A stretch of DNA of 64,000 nucleotides, taken from contig NZ_CP104307.1 in the NCBI RefSeq assembly GCF_025252405.1, positions 2,170,001-2,234,000 on the forward strand, given 5' to 3'. How positions within the stretch are numbered: the stretch's first letter is position 1; each line of letters opens with the position of its first letter. Shown here piece after piece: positions 8,751 through 17,312 of the stretch. Position numbers and translations under genes: made by a program. A model generated the notes under the pieces. The model did no database searches. It was not told the DNA's origin and worked only from the letters and a program-made list of their open reading frames with translations. The stretch comes from Flavobacterium sp. TR2. GTDB taxonomy: Bacteria > Bacteroidota > Bacteroidia > Flavobacteriales > Flavobacteriaceae.

Positions 8751-10223
8751 CTATTCAATATCCGCATCTGTATTATTAAGTCTAGATCTTTTCTTGCTAT
8801 ACCCAAAGTATACAATTATACCAAGAAGAAGCCATCCAAAAGATAACAACTGTGCATCCTTACTTAAATTAAAAATTAAATAAGAATTGATTGCGATTCC
8901 TAATACCGCAATAACTGGTAAAGCAGGAACTTTAAATGTTCTGGTCAATCCTGGTTGTTTTACTCTTAAAATCCAAACAGCAATACAAACCATAGTAAAG
9001 GCAAACAAAGTACCAAAACTCGTCATATCTGCCAATTTGTTGATTGGAGTAAAAGCAGCAACAGTTGCGATAATAACGCCAAGAATCATCAAGTTTGTTT
9101 TAGGAGTTCCAGAAATAGGGTTTACTTTAGAGAAAACAGATGGAATTAAACCATCTTTAGACATTCCAAGGAAAATTCTAGATTGTCCCATAATCATAAC
9201 CATTAATACCGAAACTAAACCAATAGTAGCGGCAACAGTAATAATAAAGCCTGCCCAACCTTGCCCAGCAATATCAAAAGCGTAAGCAACAGGAGCTTTA
9301 ATAGCTTCAGGATATTTTCCTAGTGGGTTAAAGTCTTGGTAATTCATCATTCCTGTTAATACTAAAGAAACAAGAATATATAAAGTAGTACAGATTAATA
9401 AAGAAGCAATGATCGCAAACGGAACATCTTTTTTAGGGTTAATAGCTTCTCCAGCTTGTGTAGAAACAGCATCAAAACCAACATAAGCAAAGAAAATTGC
9501 GGCAGCTCCAGAAATGATACCTCCAATTCCATACGCATTGTGAGTAGTTTCTTTTTCAACAATCTGCGTCGCTTCAGGAATAAAAGGGCTCCAGTTTGCT
9601 GTGTTTATGAAGAAAAGACCAGCAATAATTACGAAAATAACTGCAGAAACTTTAAGAATTACAATAGCATTATTTGCTTTTGCTGCACTTTTTGTACCTT
9701 TAATAAGCAATGAAATAACTAAAATAACGATCAAGAAAGCAGGAAGATTCATAGAGAAACCCTCTCCAGTATAACTTGCAGGATCGGTTGTGAGCCATTC
9801 AGGGAGTTTTATATGAAATAATTTTAGCAATTTGTTAAAGTACCCGGACCAGGAAACCGCTACCGTCATAGATCCCATTGCATATTCGAGAATTAATCCC
9901 CATCCAATAATCCATGCAAAAACTTCTCCAATCGTACCATAAGCATATGCGTAAGCAGATCCTTCGACAGGCAAAATAGAAGCAAATTCAGAATAGCAAA
10001 GTGCCGCAAAAACACAAGCAATACCTGCGATGATAAACGAAATTGCTAATGCTGGACCTGCATGGTAATAAGCCCCAGTACCCGTAAGTACAAAAATTCC
10101 CCCACCGATAATGGCACCGACACCAATCGCGGTAAGACTCCATTTACCTAGGACTCTCTTTAAATCACTTTTTTTCATATCGGCCTCAAAGGCTGATATA
10201 GGTTTAACTCTCCAAATTGACAT
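8751..10223 (-). CDS. APC-superfamily amino-acid permease (cationic amino-acid transporter type)
   Basis: 490 residues, twelve or more hydrophobic segments in the inner membrane. The first helix carries the APC substrate-binding signature GVGAIIGGGIFVLTGTGA; GPALAISFIIAGIACVFAALCYSEFAS and PVEGSAYAYAYGTIGE follow as in CAT/YfnA-type transporters. It should import amino acids with protons or exchange them; the substrate cannot be read from sequence. The start may alternatively be the second Met (MKKSDLKRVLGKWSL, residue 16). Monocistronic on the minus strand, terminating at the shared hairpin near 8.7 kb. The 263 bp upstream are A/T-rich with no clear motif. Confidence 0.9.
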   Translation of the reverse strand: MSIWRVKPISAFEADMKKSDLKRVLGKWSLTAIGVGAIIGGGIFVLTGTGAYYHAGPALAISFIIAGIACVFAALCYSEFASILPVEGSAYAYAYGTIGEVFAWIIGWGLILEYAMGSMTVAVSWSGYFNKLLKLFHIKLPEWLTTDPASYTGEGFSMNLPAFLIVILVISLLIKGTKSAAKANNAIVILKVSAVIFVIIAGLFFINTANWSPFIPEATQIVEKETTHNAYGIGGIISGAAAIFFAYVGFDAVSTQAGEAINPKKDVPFAIIASLLICTTLYILVSLVLTGMMNYQDFNPLGKYPEAIKAPVAYAFDIAGQGWAGFIITVAATIGLVSVLMVMIMGQSRIFLGMSKDGLIPSVFSKVNPISGTPKTNLMILGVIIATVAAFTPINKLADMTSFGTLFAFTMVCIAVWILRVKQPGLTRTFKVPALPVIAVLGIAINSYLIFNLSKDAQLLSFGWLLLGIIVYFGYSKKRSRLNNTDADIE

Positions 10224-10486
10224 ATTATTTTATTGGTTTATTTGTTATTAAGTGCCAAATGTATTGTTTTTTGTAAAAAATAAAAACAATTATCATCTTT
10301 TAAGTTATAAAATCTTTGATTTTTTTACAATTGTCGTAAGAAACATTCTCTAAGTATTGACATTCATTAAATTAATTGGCCTTTTATAATAGATTCAATA
10401 ATTTTTTAAAAAACCTTTTTTTGCTGTTTTTTTAATAAACTTGAAAGGTTTTTCTTATCTTTATTTTTTGAGTTATATTTTCGCAT

Positions 10487-11374
10487 ATGAATTTTAAGTT
10501 TTTAAGTCAATATTTACATTTTACAAAACAACAGCGAATAGGTATTTTTATGCTCTTTATTATAATGATAGGATTAGAGCTGTTTTATTTGCTATCCGAT
10601 TTTAATATTTCAGAAAACAAAAGTGCAGAAAAAGAACAATGGCTTGCGCTTCAATCCGAAATTGATCAGAAGAAATTGATTGCAAAAAGCGAAAAGCCAA
10701 TCAGATATCTTTTTAATCCTAATTTTATTTCCGATTATAAAGGATACAAACTTGGAATGTCCGTTGAAGAGATTGATCGTTTGATGGCATTTCGCAGAGA
10801 AAATAAATATGTAAACTCAGCAGAAGAATTTCAGAAAGTTACAGGAATTTCAGATTCCCTATTAAATAAGATTGCCCCTTTATTTAAATTTCCGGATTGG
10901 AAACAATACAAAACAAATCATAGCGCTTATGCAAAAGATTTCAGTGTAAAAAGTTTTTCAAAAAAAGAAAAGCTTGTAGTATTAGATATCAATCAGGCAA
11001 CCAAAGAAGATTTAATGAAAATTTATGGAATTGGAGAAGGATTGTCTTCTAGAATATTAAATCAGAAAGAAATCTTGGGTTCGTTTGTATCAATGGAGCA
11101 AATGAAAGATATATGGGGACTTTCTCCAGAAGTTATAAATGAATTGAACGATCATTTTAAAGCTGTAATTCCGCCAAATTTGAAGAAAATAGATATAAAT
11201 GAAGCATCGTTAAAAGAATTGGCGCAATTTACGTATTTCAAATATGGCCTAGCAAAACAAATTGTAACCTATAGAAGTATGAACGGAAATTTTAAGAATA
11301 TTGAGGATTTGATAAAAATTAAAGATTTTCCTGTTGAAAAAGCAAAAATAATTAGTTTATATTTGGAGTTCTAA
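10487..11374 (+). CDS. Membrane-anchored helix-hairpin-helix protein (ComEA-like repeats)
   Basis: 295 residues. One N-terminal membrane helix (IGIFMLFIIMIGLELFYLL, about 18-37) is followed by three helix-hairpin-helix units: near 95-120 (YVNSAEEFQKVTGISDSLLNKIAP), 165-225 (LDINQATKEDLMKIYGIGEGLSSRIL) and 232-290 (KIDINEASLKELAQFTYFKYGLAKQIV). The 'DIN.A....L' starts are typical of ComEA/HhH DNA-binding repeats. It probably lies in the envelope with the repeats outside the cytoplasm and may bind DNA, but a role in DNA uptake is inference. It ends 14 bp before the acyl-CoA dehydrogenase gene, so the two are probably co-transcribed. Confidence 0.8.
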   Translation: MNFKFLSQYLHFTKQQRIGIFMLFIIMIGLELFYLLSDFNISENKSAEKEQWLALQSEIDQKKLIAKSEKPIRYLFNPNFISDYKGYKLGMSVEEIDRLMAFRRENKYVNSAEEFQKVTGISDSLLNKIAPLFKFPDWKQYKTNHSAYAKDFSVKSFSKKEKLVVLDINQATKEDLMKIYGIGEGLSSRILNQKEILGSFVSMEQMKDIWGLSPEVINELNDHFKAVIPPNLKKIDINEASLKELAQFTYFKYGLAKQIVTYRSMNGNFKNIEDLIKIKDFPVEKAKIISLYLEF

Positions 11375-11388
11375 AAAGAAACTAACTC

Positions 11389-12528
11389 ATGAACTTTGAT
11401 TACAACGAAACGCAGATAATGATTGCTCAGTCTATAAAAGACTTTGCAGAAAAAAATATTAGACCTTATATAATGGAATGGGATGAAGCGCAAATTTTTC
11501 CAATTCCATTGTTTAAGCAGCTTGGCGAAATGGGCTTCATGGGGGTTTTAGTTCCAGAAGAATATGGAGGTTCAGGTTTAGGTTATCACGAGTATATAAC
11601 AGTAATAGAAGAAATCTCAAAAGTGGATCCTTCAATTGGGCTATCTGTTGCGGCGCATAATTCATTATGTACAAATCATATTTTAACCTTCGGAAATGAA
11701 GAGCAAAAGAAAAAGTGGCTTCCAAAACTAGCAACGGCCGAGTTTATAGGTGCTTGGGGATTGACTGAGCACAATACAGGTTCTGATGCAGGAGGAATGA
11801 ATACAACCGCTGTTAGAGATGGCGATCATTGGATTGTAAATGGTGCAAAAAACTTTATTACGCATGGTATTTCTGGAGATATAGCTGTTGTGATAGTCCG
11901 CACGGGAGAAAAAGGTGATTCTAAAGGAATGACTGCTTTTGTGTTTGAAAAAGGCATGAAAGGTTTTTCGTCTGGCAAAAAAGAGAATAAATTAGGAATG
12001 AGAGCTAGTGAAACAGCCGAATTGGTTTTTGATGGTTGTCGAGTGCCTGATGAAAATAGATTGGGAGAAATTGGTGAAGGTTTTGTTCAGGCGATGAAAA
12101 TTCTTGACGGAGGAAGAATCTCTATTGGGGCATTATCATTAGGAATTGCAAAAGGCGCGTATGAAGCAGCATTGAAGTATTCAAAAGAAAGACATCAATT
12201 TGGACAGCCAATTAGTAACTTTCAAGGAATTTCTTTTAAATTGGCTGATATGGCAACAGAAATTGAAGCATCTGAACTATTATTGCATAAAGCGGCTTTC
12301 TTAAAGCAAAAACACAAACCTGTAACAACATCTGGAGCAATGGCAAAAATGTATGCCTCTGAAGCTTGCGTTAAAATTGCTAATGATGCCGTTCAAATTC
12401 ATGGCGGATATGGGTATACTAAAGATTTTCCGGTAGAAAAATTCTATAGAGATTCTAAATTATGCACAATAGGAGAAGGAACAACTGAGATTCAAAAGCT
12501 GGTTATCTCTAGAAATTTGTTGAAATAA
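11389..12528 (+). CDS. Acyl-CoA dehydrogenase
   Basis: 379 residues, the normal length for the short/medium-chain family. FAD- and substrate-binding signatures are present ([53 protein letters not shown]). The catalytic base is E363 in [11 protein letters not shown], the butyryl-CoA dehydrogenase position. It oxidises acyl-CoA to trans-2-enoyl-CoA with electron transfer to ETF, in fatty-acid or branched-chain amino-acid breakdown. Cytosolic. Follows the helix-hairpin-helix gene by 14 bp. Confidence 0.93.
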   Translation: MNFDYNETQIMIAQSIKDFAEKNIRPYIMEWDEAQIFPIPLFKQLGEMGFMGVLVPEEYGGSGLGYHEYITVIEEISKVDPSIGLSVAAHNSLCTNHILTFGNEEQKKKWLPKLATAEFIGAWGLTEHNTGSDAGGMNTTAVRDGDHWIVNGAKNFITHGISGDIAVVIVRTGEKGDSKGMTAFVFEKGMKGFSSGKKENKLGMRASETAELVFDGCRVPDENRLGEIGEGFVQAMKILDGGRISIGALSLGIAKGAYEAALKYSKERHQFGQPISNFQGISFKLADMATEIEASELLLHKAAFLKQKHKPVTTSGAMAKMYASEACVKIANDAVQIHGGYGYTKDFPVEKFYRDSKLCTIGEGTTEIQKLVISRNLLK

Positions 12529-12638
12529 TAGCGTTTAAAAGGCAAATGAAGCACATGAAGAATAGTCTTCTTTCTGATTTTAAGCCTTAAGTCAAAAAAT
12601 AATTCAAAATTTATGGCTCATAATCCATAATTAATATA

Positions 12639-12646
12639 TACATTTG
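12639..12646 (+). promoter_or_regulatory. Promoter -7 element of rpsU
   Basis: TACATTTG is a perfect TAnnTTTG box, 37 bp before the rpsU start codon. The predicted transcript start near 12653 leaves a leader of about 20 nt that consists mostly of the Shine-Dalgarno site. The same box precedes the tRNA operon. Confidence 0.65.
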
Positions 12647-12656
12647 CAGCCTTAAC

Positions 12657-12667
12657 GAAAGGAGGTG
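12657..12667 (+). promoter_or_regulatory. Extended Shine-Dalgarno sequence of rpsU
   Basis: GAAAGGAGGTG can pair with 11 consecutive bases of the 16S rRNA 3' end, and the ATG follows 8 bases later. None of the other genes here carries anything comparable; the expected leader in Flavobacteria lacks a Shine-Dalgarno site. In Flavobacterium johnsoniae, protein bS21 (the rpsU product) is known to help hide the anti-Shine-Dalgarno tail, so this site fits autogenous control: ribosomes lacking bS21 would expose the tail and translate rpsU. Confidence 0.85.
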
Positions 12668-12675
12668 TCTATATT

Positions 12676-12870
12676 ATGTTAATTATACCAATTAAAGACG
12701 GAGAAAATATCGATAGAGCATTAAAGCGCTATAAAAGAAAATTTGATAAAACAGGAACTGTTCGTCAATTAAGAGCACGTACTGCTTTTATTAAGCCTTC
12801 TGTTATCAAAAGAGCTCAAATCCAAAAAGCGGCTTACATTCAAGGCTTGAAAGATAGTTTAGAAAGTTAG
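12676..12870 (+). CDS. rpsU: 30S ribosomal protein bS21
   Basis: 64 residues starting MLIIPIKDGENIDRALKRYKR, the standard bS21 sequence with its basic helices (KRKFDKTGTVRQLRARTAFIKPS). It binds the platform of the small subunit next to the 16S rRNA 3' end; in Bacteroidota it contributes to sequestering the anti-Shine-Dalgarno. The start is fixed by the strong ribosome-binding site. It has its own promoter and terminator. Confidence 0.97.
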   Translation: MLIIPIKDGENIDRALKRYKRKFDKTGTVRQLRARTAFIKPSVIKRAQIQKAAYIQGLKDSLES

Positions 12871-12892
12871 TATTAGCTTTTCGAAAATAATT

Positions 12893-12939
12893 ACCGTTAG
12901 TGGTCAAAATGTTTTAATTTTGATGCTAACGGTTTTTTT
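12893..12939 (+). terminator. Intrinsic terminator of rpsU
   Basis: Outer stem ACCGTTAG / CTAACGGT (12893-12900 with 12926-12933) and an inner TCAAAAT / ATTTTGA helix, followed by seven T. Separates rpsU from the recombinase gene. Confidence 0.88.
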
Positions 12940-12958
12940 ATGCTTAATATTTTGATTT

Positions 12959-13852
12959 ATGAAAACGAATAAAGAAGCTTTTTCGGATTATCTTTTATTG
13001 GAAAAAAAATATTCTTCGCATACTGTCGGAGCATACTTAAATGATATAATGTCTTTTGAGTCCTTTATAAAGGAGTCTTTTGGTCAGGAAAGTATTGATT
13101 TGGTAAATTATAGCCAAGTGAGAAGCTGGATCGTTTTTTTGGTTGATCGGGAAATTTCAAATGTTTCGATTAATAGAAAGATGGCTTCTTTAAAAGCTTT
13201 TTATAAGTTTCTTTTGAAGGCAAAGCAGATTGAAGTTAATCCGATGCTGAAGCATAAATCTTTGAAAACGCCGAAAGTGGTTCAAGTTCCTTTTTCGGAA
13301 AAAGAATTAAAGGATTTGCTGGATCTGATAGAAGTTCCTGTTGGCTTTGAAGAAATTCGAGATAAGCTTATTGTGGAAATGTTTTATGTAACGGGAATGC
13401 GTCGGGCAGAATTAATTCATTTGATGGTTAAAAATGTGGATCGGTCGGGCGGTGTAATAAAGGTTTTAGGAAAAAGAAACAAAGAACGCATTATTCCTAT
13501 TTTGCCAATTATTGCAGATCAAATTGATTTGTATATAAAGGAGAGAGGGGGTTTGGAGAATCTAGTTGATTCGGGCTATTTTTTTGTTTCGAAAAAAGGG
13601 TTAAAATTGAGCGAATCTTTTGTTTATCGTTTAATAAATTCATACTTTAGTAGGGTCTCAGAAAAGGTGAAAAAAAGTCCGCATGTGCTTCGTCATACTT
13701 TTGCAACTCACCTTTTAAATAATGGGGCAGATTTGAATTCAGTTAAAGAACTGTTAGGGCATTCTAGTTTGGCGTCTACACAAGTTTATACTCATAATAG
13801 TCTTGCGGAGCTTAAAAAAGTATATGGAGGTGCGCATCCAAGAAGTAAATAA
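12959..13852 (+). CDS. Tyrosine recombinase XerC/XerD family
   Basis: 297 residues, typical Xer length. N-terminal SAM-like core-binding domain (about 1-85; YSSHTVGAYLNDIMSFESFI) and C-terminal catalytic domain with the R-K-H-R-H-Y set: TGMRRAELIHL, LGKRNKERIIP, HVLRHTFATHLL, LLGHSSLASTQVYTH. Likely a chromosome-dimer resolvase acting at dif with a partner Xer protein. Its place between rpsU and hpf, lack of attachment-site duplication and matching codon use argue against a mobile-element integrase. The stop codon (13850-13852) is followed after 32 bp by hpf, so the two are probably one operon. Confidence 0.92.
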   Translation: MKTNKEAFSDYLLLEKKYSSHTVGAYLNDIMSFESFIKESFGQESIDLVNYSQVRSWIVFLVDREISNVSINRKMASLKAFYKFLLKAKQIEVNPMLKHKSLKTPKVVQVPFSEKELKDLLDLIEVPVGFEEIRDKLIVEMFYVTGMRRAELIHLMVKNVDRSGGVIKVLGKRNKERIIPILPIIADQIDLYIKERGGLENLVDSGYFFVSKKGLKLSESFVYRLINSYFSRVSEKVKKSPHVLRHTFATHLLNNGADLNSVKELLGHSSLASTQVYTHNSLAELKKVYGGAHPRSK

Positions 13853-13884
13853 TGGTTCTCAATGTTAATCCTAAAATTTTTATT

Positions 13885-14187
13885 ATGAAGGTAGATGTTC
13901 ATGCAGTTAATTTTACTGTCGACAGAAAATTGGTCGATTTTATCCAAGAAAGAATGGGTAAGCTAGAGAAATACTACGATCGAGTGGTTTCATCAGATGT
14001 TTTTTTAAAAGTAGAAAGAACAAGTGATAAAGAGAATAAGGTGGTGGAGATAAAGATTAATGTTCCTGGTGATGATTTTTTGGTTAAAAAACAGTGTAAA
14101 ACATTTGAAGAGGCAGTTGAGCTTTCTGCAGAGTCATTAGAACGTTTGCTTGTAAAAAGGAAGGAAAAAATTAGAGCGCACATTTAA
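13885..14187 (+). CDS. hpf: Ribosome hibernation promoting factor, short form
   Basis: 100 residues from the ATG at 13885 (MKVDVHAVNFTVDRKLVDFIQERM); a longer frame from 13852 overlaps the xer stop and adds residues absent from the family. The HPF/RaiA fold is recognisable: V.FTVD..L..FI..R..KL..YYD, then V.VFLKVER and KKQCKTFEEAVELS.ESL. It binds the 30S decoding centre and inactivates ribosomes in stationary phase. It lacks the C-terminal dimerisation domain of long HPF. The operon ends at a hairpin overlapping the tRNA promoter. Confidence 0.92.
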   Translation: MKVDVHAVNFTVDRKLVDFIQERMGKLEKYYDRVVSSDVFLKVERTSDKENKVVEIKINVPGDDFLVKKQCKTFEEAVELSAESLERLLVKRKEKIRAHI

Positions 14188-14210
14188 TTGAAATTTTTTT
14201 CAAAAAATGT

Positions 14211-14240
14211 TTTGATTAAAAGATAAAATAGCTACATTTG
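14211..14240 (+). promoter_or_regulatory. Promoter of the tRNA-tuf operon
   Basis: -33 TTTG (14211-14214), 18-bp spacer, -7 TACATTTG (14233-14240): the best full match to the Bacteroidota promoter consensus in the window. Predicted initiation at about 14246-14248, 30 bp before the first tRNA. Confidence 0.75.
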
Positions 14241-14242
14241 CA

Positions 14243-14268
14243 GTCCGTTAGAAATAGCGGACTTTTTT
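14243..14268 (+). terminator. Intrinsic terminator overlapping the tRNA promoter start site
   Basis: Stem GTCCGTTA / TAGCGGAC (8 bp, one G-T) with a GAAA tetraloop followed by TTTTTT. Transcripts arriving from xer-hpf contain the whole hairpin and should end here; transcripts starting at the tRNA promoter begin inside the 5' arm and would lack part of it. Confidence 0.75.
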
Positions 14269-14277
14269 AATGTATTC

Positions 14278-14351
14278 GCCGATGTAGCTCAGCTGGCTAG
14301 AGCAGCTGATTTGTAATCAGCAGGTCGTGGGTTCGAGTCCCTCTATCGGCT
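14278..14351 (+). tRNA. tRNA-Thr (anticodon TGT)
   Basis: Cloverleaf: acceptor GCCGATG / TATCGGC, anticodon arm GCTGA-TTTGTAA-TCAGC with anticodon TGT, and T loop TTCGAGT. One T-T mismatch in the T stem. No encoded CCA. First of three tRNAs ahead of tuf; followed by a small hairpin (14357-14379, 10-bp arms) that may guide processing. Confidence 0.95.
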
Positions 14352-14403
14352 CAAGAAATTTCAAATGCGATTTGAAATTAAGTTCTTTAAAATAAAGGGA
14401 ATA

Positions 14404-14484
14404 GGGGAGATACTCAAGCGGCCAACGAGGGCAGACTGTAAATCTGCTGTGTGAACTTCGCAGGTTCGAATCCTGCTCTCCCCA
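14404..14484 (+). tRNA. tRNA-Tyr (anticodon GTA)
   Basis: Acceptor GGGGAGA / TCTCCCC, anticodon arm GCAGA-CTGTAAA-TCTGC (GTA), long variable arm as expected for tRNA-Tyr, T loop TTCGAAT. No encoded CCA. Confidence 0.95.
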
Positions 14485-14575
14485 CAAAAAAAGAAGTTAA
14501 GATTTGGGATTTAAGGTCTTAGGTTTGAAAAAAAAACTAAAATCTGAATTCAAAAATCTAAAATCAGAACTCTCT

Positions 14576-14647
14576 GCCGGTGTAGCTCAGGGGTAGAGTG
14601 CTTCCTTGGTAAGGAAGAGGTCTCGGGTTCAAATCCCGACATTGGCT
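14576..14647 (+). tRNA. tRNA-Thr (anticodon GGT)
   Basis: Acceptor GCCGGTG / CATTGGC (two G-T pairs), anticodon arm CTTCC-TTGGTAA-GGAAG with anticodon GGT, T loop TTCAAAT. Directly precedes tuf, as thrT does in many bacteria. Confidence 0.95.
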
Positions 14648-14702
14648 CAAGTAAGTAGGAAATTGAAAATTAATATATAACTAAGATTAAAAATTAAGTA
14701 AA

Positions 14703-15890
14703 ATGGCAAAGGAGAATTTTAATCGTTCCAAACCGCACTTAAACATAGGTACAATTGGACACGTAGATCACGGAAAAACTACATTAACTGCTGCAATTAC
14801 AAAAGTATTGTCAGATGCTGGTTACTGTCAAGCAAAATCGTTTGATCAAATCGATAACGCTCCAGAGGAGAAAGAAAGAGGTATTACTATCAATACATCT
14901 CACGTAGAGTATGAAACAGCTAACCGTCACTACGCTCACGTTGACTGTCCAGGTCACGCGGATTACGTAAAGAACATGGTTACTGGAGCTGCTCAAATGG
15001 ACGGAGCTATCTTAGTAGTTGCTGCTACAGATGGTCCAATGCCACAAACTCGTGAGCACATCCTTTTAGGACGTCAGGTTGGTATTCCAAGAATCGTTGT
15101 TTTCATGAACAAAGTGGATATGGTTGATGATGCTGAGTTATTAGAGCTTGTTGAAATGGAAATTAGAGATTTATTATCTTTCTACGAGTATGATGGAGAT
15201 AATGGTCCTGTAGTTCAAGGTTCTGCTTTAGGAGGATTAAACAATGATCCAAACTGGGTACCTAAAATTATCGAATTAATGGAAGCTGTTGATAACTGGA
15301 TCGAAGAGCCAGTGCGTGACGTTGCTAAACCATTCTTGATGCCAGTTGAGGACGTATTTACAATTACAGGTCGTGGAACTGTTGCTACAGGTCGTATCGA
15401 AACTGGAGTTGCTAACACTGGAGATCCTGTTGAAATCATTGGTATGGGAGCTGAAAAATTAACTTCTACTATTACAGGAGTTGAGATGTTCCGTAAAATC
15501 CTTGATAGAGGTGAAGCTGGAGATAACGTAGGTTTATTGTTAAGAGGTATTGATAAATCAGACATCAAAAGAGGTATGGTTATCATTAAGCCAGGTTCAG
15601 TAAAACCACACTCTAAATTCAAAGCTGAGGTTTATATCTTGAAAAAAGAAGAAGGTGGACGTCACACTCCATTCCACAATAACTACCGTCCACAGTTCTA
15701 CGTACGTACAACTGACGTAACAGGAGTTATTTCTTTACCAGCAGGTGTAGAGATGGTAATGCCAGGTGATAACTTAACTATTGAAGTTGCTTTATTAAGC
15801 CCAATCGCTATGAACGTAGGTTTACGTTTCGCTATCCGTGAAGGTGGTAGAACAGTTGGTGCTGGTCAGGTTACTGAAATCGTAGAGTAA
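14703..15890 (+). CDS. tuf: Translation elongation factor Tu
   Basis: 395 residues, full length. G-domain motifs GHVDHGKT (G1), RGITINTSH (switch I), DCPGHADY (G3), NKVD (G4) and SAL (G5) are all present, followed by the two beta-barrel domains ([35 protein letters not shown]). It delivers aminoacyl-tRNA to the ribosome. It lies 55 bp after tRNA-Thr(GGT), the classical tRNA-tuf arrangement, and is followed by a long hairpin before tRNA-Trp. Confidence 0.99.
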   Translation: MAKENFNRSKPHLNIGTIGHVDHGKTTLTAAITKVLSDAGYCQAKSFDQIDNAPEEKERGITINTSHVEYETANRHYAHVDCPGHADYVKNMVTGAAQMDGAILVVAATDGPMPQTREHILLGRQVGIPRIVVFMNKVDMVDDAELLELVEMEIRDLLSFYEYDGDNGPVVQGSALGGLNNDPNWVPKIIELMEAVDNWIEEPVRDVAKPFLMPVEDVFTITGRGTVATGRIETGVANTGDPVEIIGMGAEKLTSTITGVEMFRKILDRGEAGDNVGLLLRGIDKSDIKRGMVIIKPGSVKPHSKFKAEVYILKKEEGGRHTPFHNNYRPQFYVRTTDVTGVISLPAGVEMVMPGDNLTIEVALLSPIAMNVGLRFAIREGGRTVGAGQVTEIVE

Positions 15891-15908
15891 TTCTATTAAA
15901 ATAAATAA

Positions 15909-15941
15909 AAAGCCAGTGATTATTTTTTAATCACTGGCTTT
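15909..15941 (+). terminator. Long hairpin between tuf and tRNA-Trp
   Basis: Perfect 14-bp stem (15909-15922 with 15928-15941, AAAGCCAGTGATTA) and a TTTTT loop. The 3' side has only TTT, so it may be a weak terminator or an RNase processing site rather than a full stop; tRNA-Trp starts 4 bp later. Confidence 0.6.
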
Positions 15942-15945
15942 AATT

Positions 15946-16016
15946 ACGGGCGTAGTTCAAGGGTAGAATAGCGGTCTCCAAAACCGTTGATGGGGGTTCG
16001 AATCCCTCCGCCCGTG
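15946..16016 (+). tRNA. tRNA-Trp (anticodon CCA)
   Basis: Acceptor ACGGGCG / CGCCCGT, anticodon arm GCGGT-CTCCAAA-ACCGT with anticodon CCA, T loop TTCGAAT, discriminator G. It is 18 bp upstream of secE, an order conserved in many bacteria. Confidence 0.96.
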
Positions 16017-16034
16017 CAATAAAAAATATATCAA

Positions 16035-16232
16035 ATGACAAAAGTTACTAATTATTTATCAGAGGCTTTCGAAGAGTTAAAGTCAAATGTTACTTGGCCA
16101 GCTTGGGCTGAAGTACAGAAATTGACAATTGTTGTGGCTGTATTTTCGATTTTATTCGCTTTGGCAACTTGGGGAGTAGACGAATTTTTTGCAAAAGCTT
16201 TGGCTGGATTTTTTAACTGGTTAAAAGGATAA
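16035..16232 (+). CDS. secE: Preprotein translocase subunit SecE
   Basis: 65 residues with the SecE pattern: amphipathic helix ending in EELKSNVTWPAWAEVQKLT and one transmembrane helix (IVVAVFSILFALATWGVDEFFAKAL). It is the small clamp subunit of SecYEG in the inner membrane. Its length matches single-TM SecE. It lies between tRNA-Trp and nusG, 10 bp from the latter. Confidence 0.95.
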   Translation: MTKVTNYLSEAFEELKSNVTWPAWAEVQKLTIVVAVFSILFALATWGVDEFFAKALAGFFNWLKG

Positions 16233-16242
16233 TTTTTTTGTG

Positions 16243-16794
16243 ATGGCAGATAATAATGTGAAAAAATGGTACGTAGTTAGAGCAGTTAGTGGCCAAGAGA
16301 ATAAAGTGAAAGCTTATATCGAGACTGAGATTGCGAGATTAGGTATGGAGGATTATGTTTCTCAGGTTTTAGTACCTACTGAAAAAGTGGTTACTGTAAA
16401 AGATGGGAAAAAATCATCTAAGGATAAAGTGTATTTTCCTGGATATGTTATGATCGAAGCTAATTTAGTTGGTGAGATTCCTCATATTATTAAGTCAATT
16501 ACTAGTGTTATTGGATTTTTAGGAGAGACTAAAGGTGGTGAACCTGTTCCTTTGAGACTTTCTGAAGTGAACCGTATGTTAGGAAAAGTGGATGAATTGG
16601 CTGTTAATACAGACACTCGTTCTATTCCATTTAGTGTTGGTGAAACGGTTAAAGTTATTGATGGTCCTTTCAATGGATTTAATGGATCTGTTGAGAAAAT
16701 CAATGAAGAGAAGCGTAAGCTTGAGGTAATGGTTAAGATTTTCGGAAGAAAAACTCCATTAGAATTAAGCTTTATGCAAGTAGAAAAAGTATAA
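16243..16794 (+). CDS. nusG: Transcription antitermination factor NusG
   Basis: 183 residues from the ATG at 16243; a GTG one codon earlier is less likely. NGN domain (KKWYVVRAVSGQENKVKAYIE ... VYFPGYVMIEA) and a C-terminal KOW domain (SVGETVKVIDGPFNGFNGSVEKIN). It binds RNA polymerase and couples it to Rho and ribosomes. Standard place before rplK. Confidence 0.97.
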   Translation: MADNNVKKWYVVRAVSGQENKVKAYIETEIARLGMEDYVSQVLVPTEKVVTVKDGKKSSKDKVYFPGYVMIEANLVGEIPHIIKSITSVIGFLGETKGGEPVPLRLSEVNRMLGKVDELAVNTDTRSIPFSVGETVKVIDGPFNGFNGSVEKINEEKRKLEVMVKIFGRKTPLELSFMQVEKV

Positions 16795-16861
16795 TTTTTT
16801 GTTACACTATAATAAACCATTGTAATCGCTTCCATTGATTGCAATGTTAAATTTTTTAAAA

Positions 16862-17299
16862 ATGGCTAAAGAAATTAGTAAGGTAGTTAAACTACAAGTT
16901 AAGGGAGGTGCTGCGAACCCGTCGCCACCGGTTGGACCTGCTTTAGGAGCTGCTGGGGTTAACATCATGGAGTTTTGTAAGCAATTTAATGCTAGAACTC
17001 AAGATAAACCTGGCAAAATTTGTCCAGTGCAAATCACTGTGTACAAAGACAAATCATTTGATTTTGTTGTTAAGACTCCTCCGGCAGCAGTTCAGTTAAT
17101 GGAAGCTGCAAAGCTAAAATCTGGTTCTGGTGAGCCTAATCGTAAAAAAGTAGCTAGCGTTACTTGGGAACAAATTAGAACTATTGCTGAAGACAAAATG
17201 CCAGACTTAAATGCTTTTACAATTGAAAAAGCTATGAGTATGGTTGCTGGAACAGCTAGATCTATGGGTATAACTGTATCAGGAGATGCTCCTTTTTAA
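16862..17299 (+). CDS. rplK: 50S ribosomal protein uL11
   Basis: 145 residues from ATG 16862 ([29 protein letters not shown]); an in-frame ATG at 16835 would add nine residues not found in the family. Contains the flexible N-terminal proline-rich segment and the rRNA-binding C-terminal domain ([19 protein letters not shown]). Part of the GTPase-associated centre. Confidence 0.97.
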   Translation: MAKEISKVVKLQVKGGAANPSPPVGPALGAAGVNIMEFCKQFNARTQDKPGKICPVQITVYKDKSFDFVVKTPPAAVQLMEAAKLKSGSGEPNRKKVASVTWEQIRTIAEDKMPDLNAFTIEKAMSMVAGTARSMGITVSGDAPF

Positions 17300-17312
17300 T
17301 TAAGAAAAAGAA

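Noticed and set aside
8887..9285. 132-codon plus-strand open frame opposite the permease
   Set aside because: It is an antisense shadow of a low-complexity membrane protein gene with no start signal or family match.
12959..13852. Tyrosine recombinase as a sign of an integrative element
   Set aside because: It lies in a housekeeping context (rpsU, hpf), has normal Xer length and no attachment-site duplication or cargo genes nearby.
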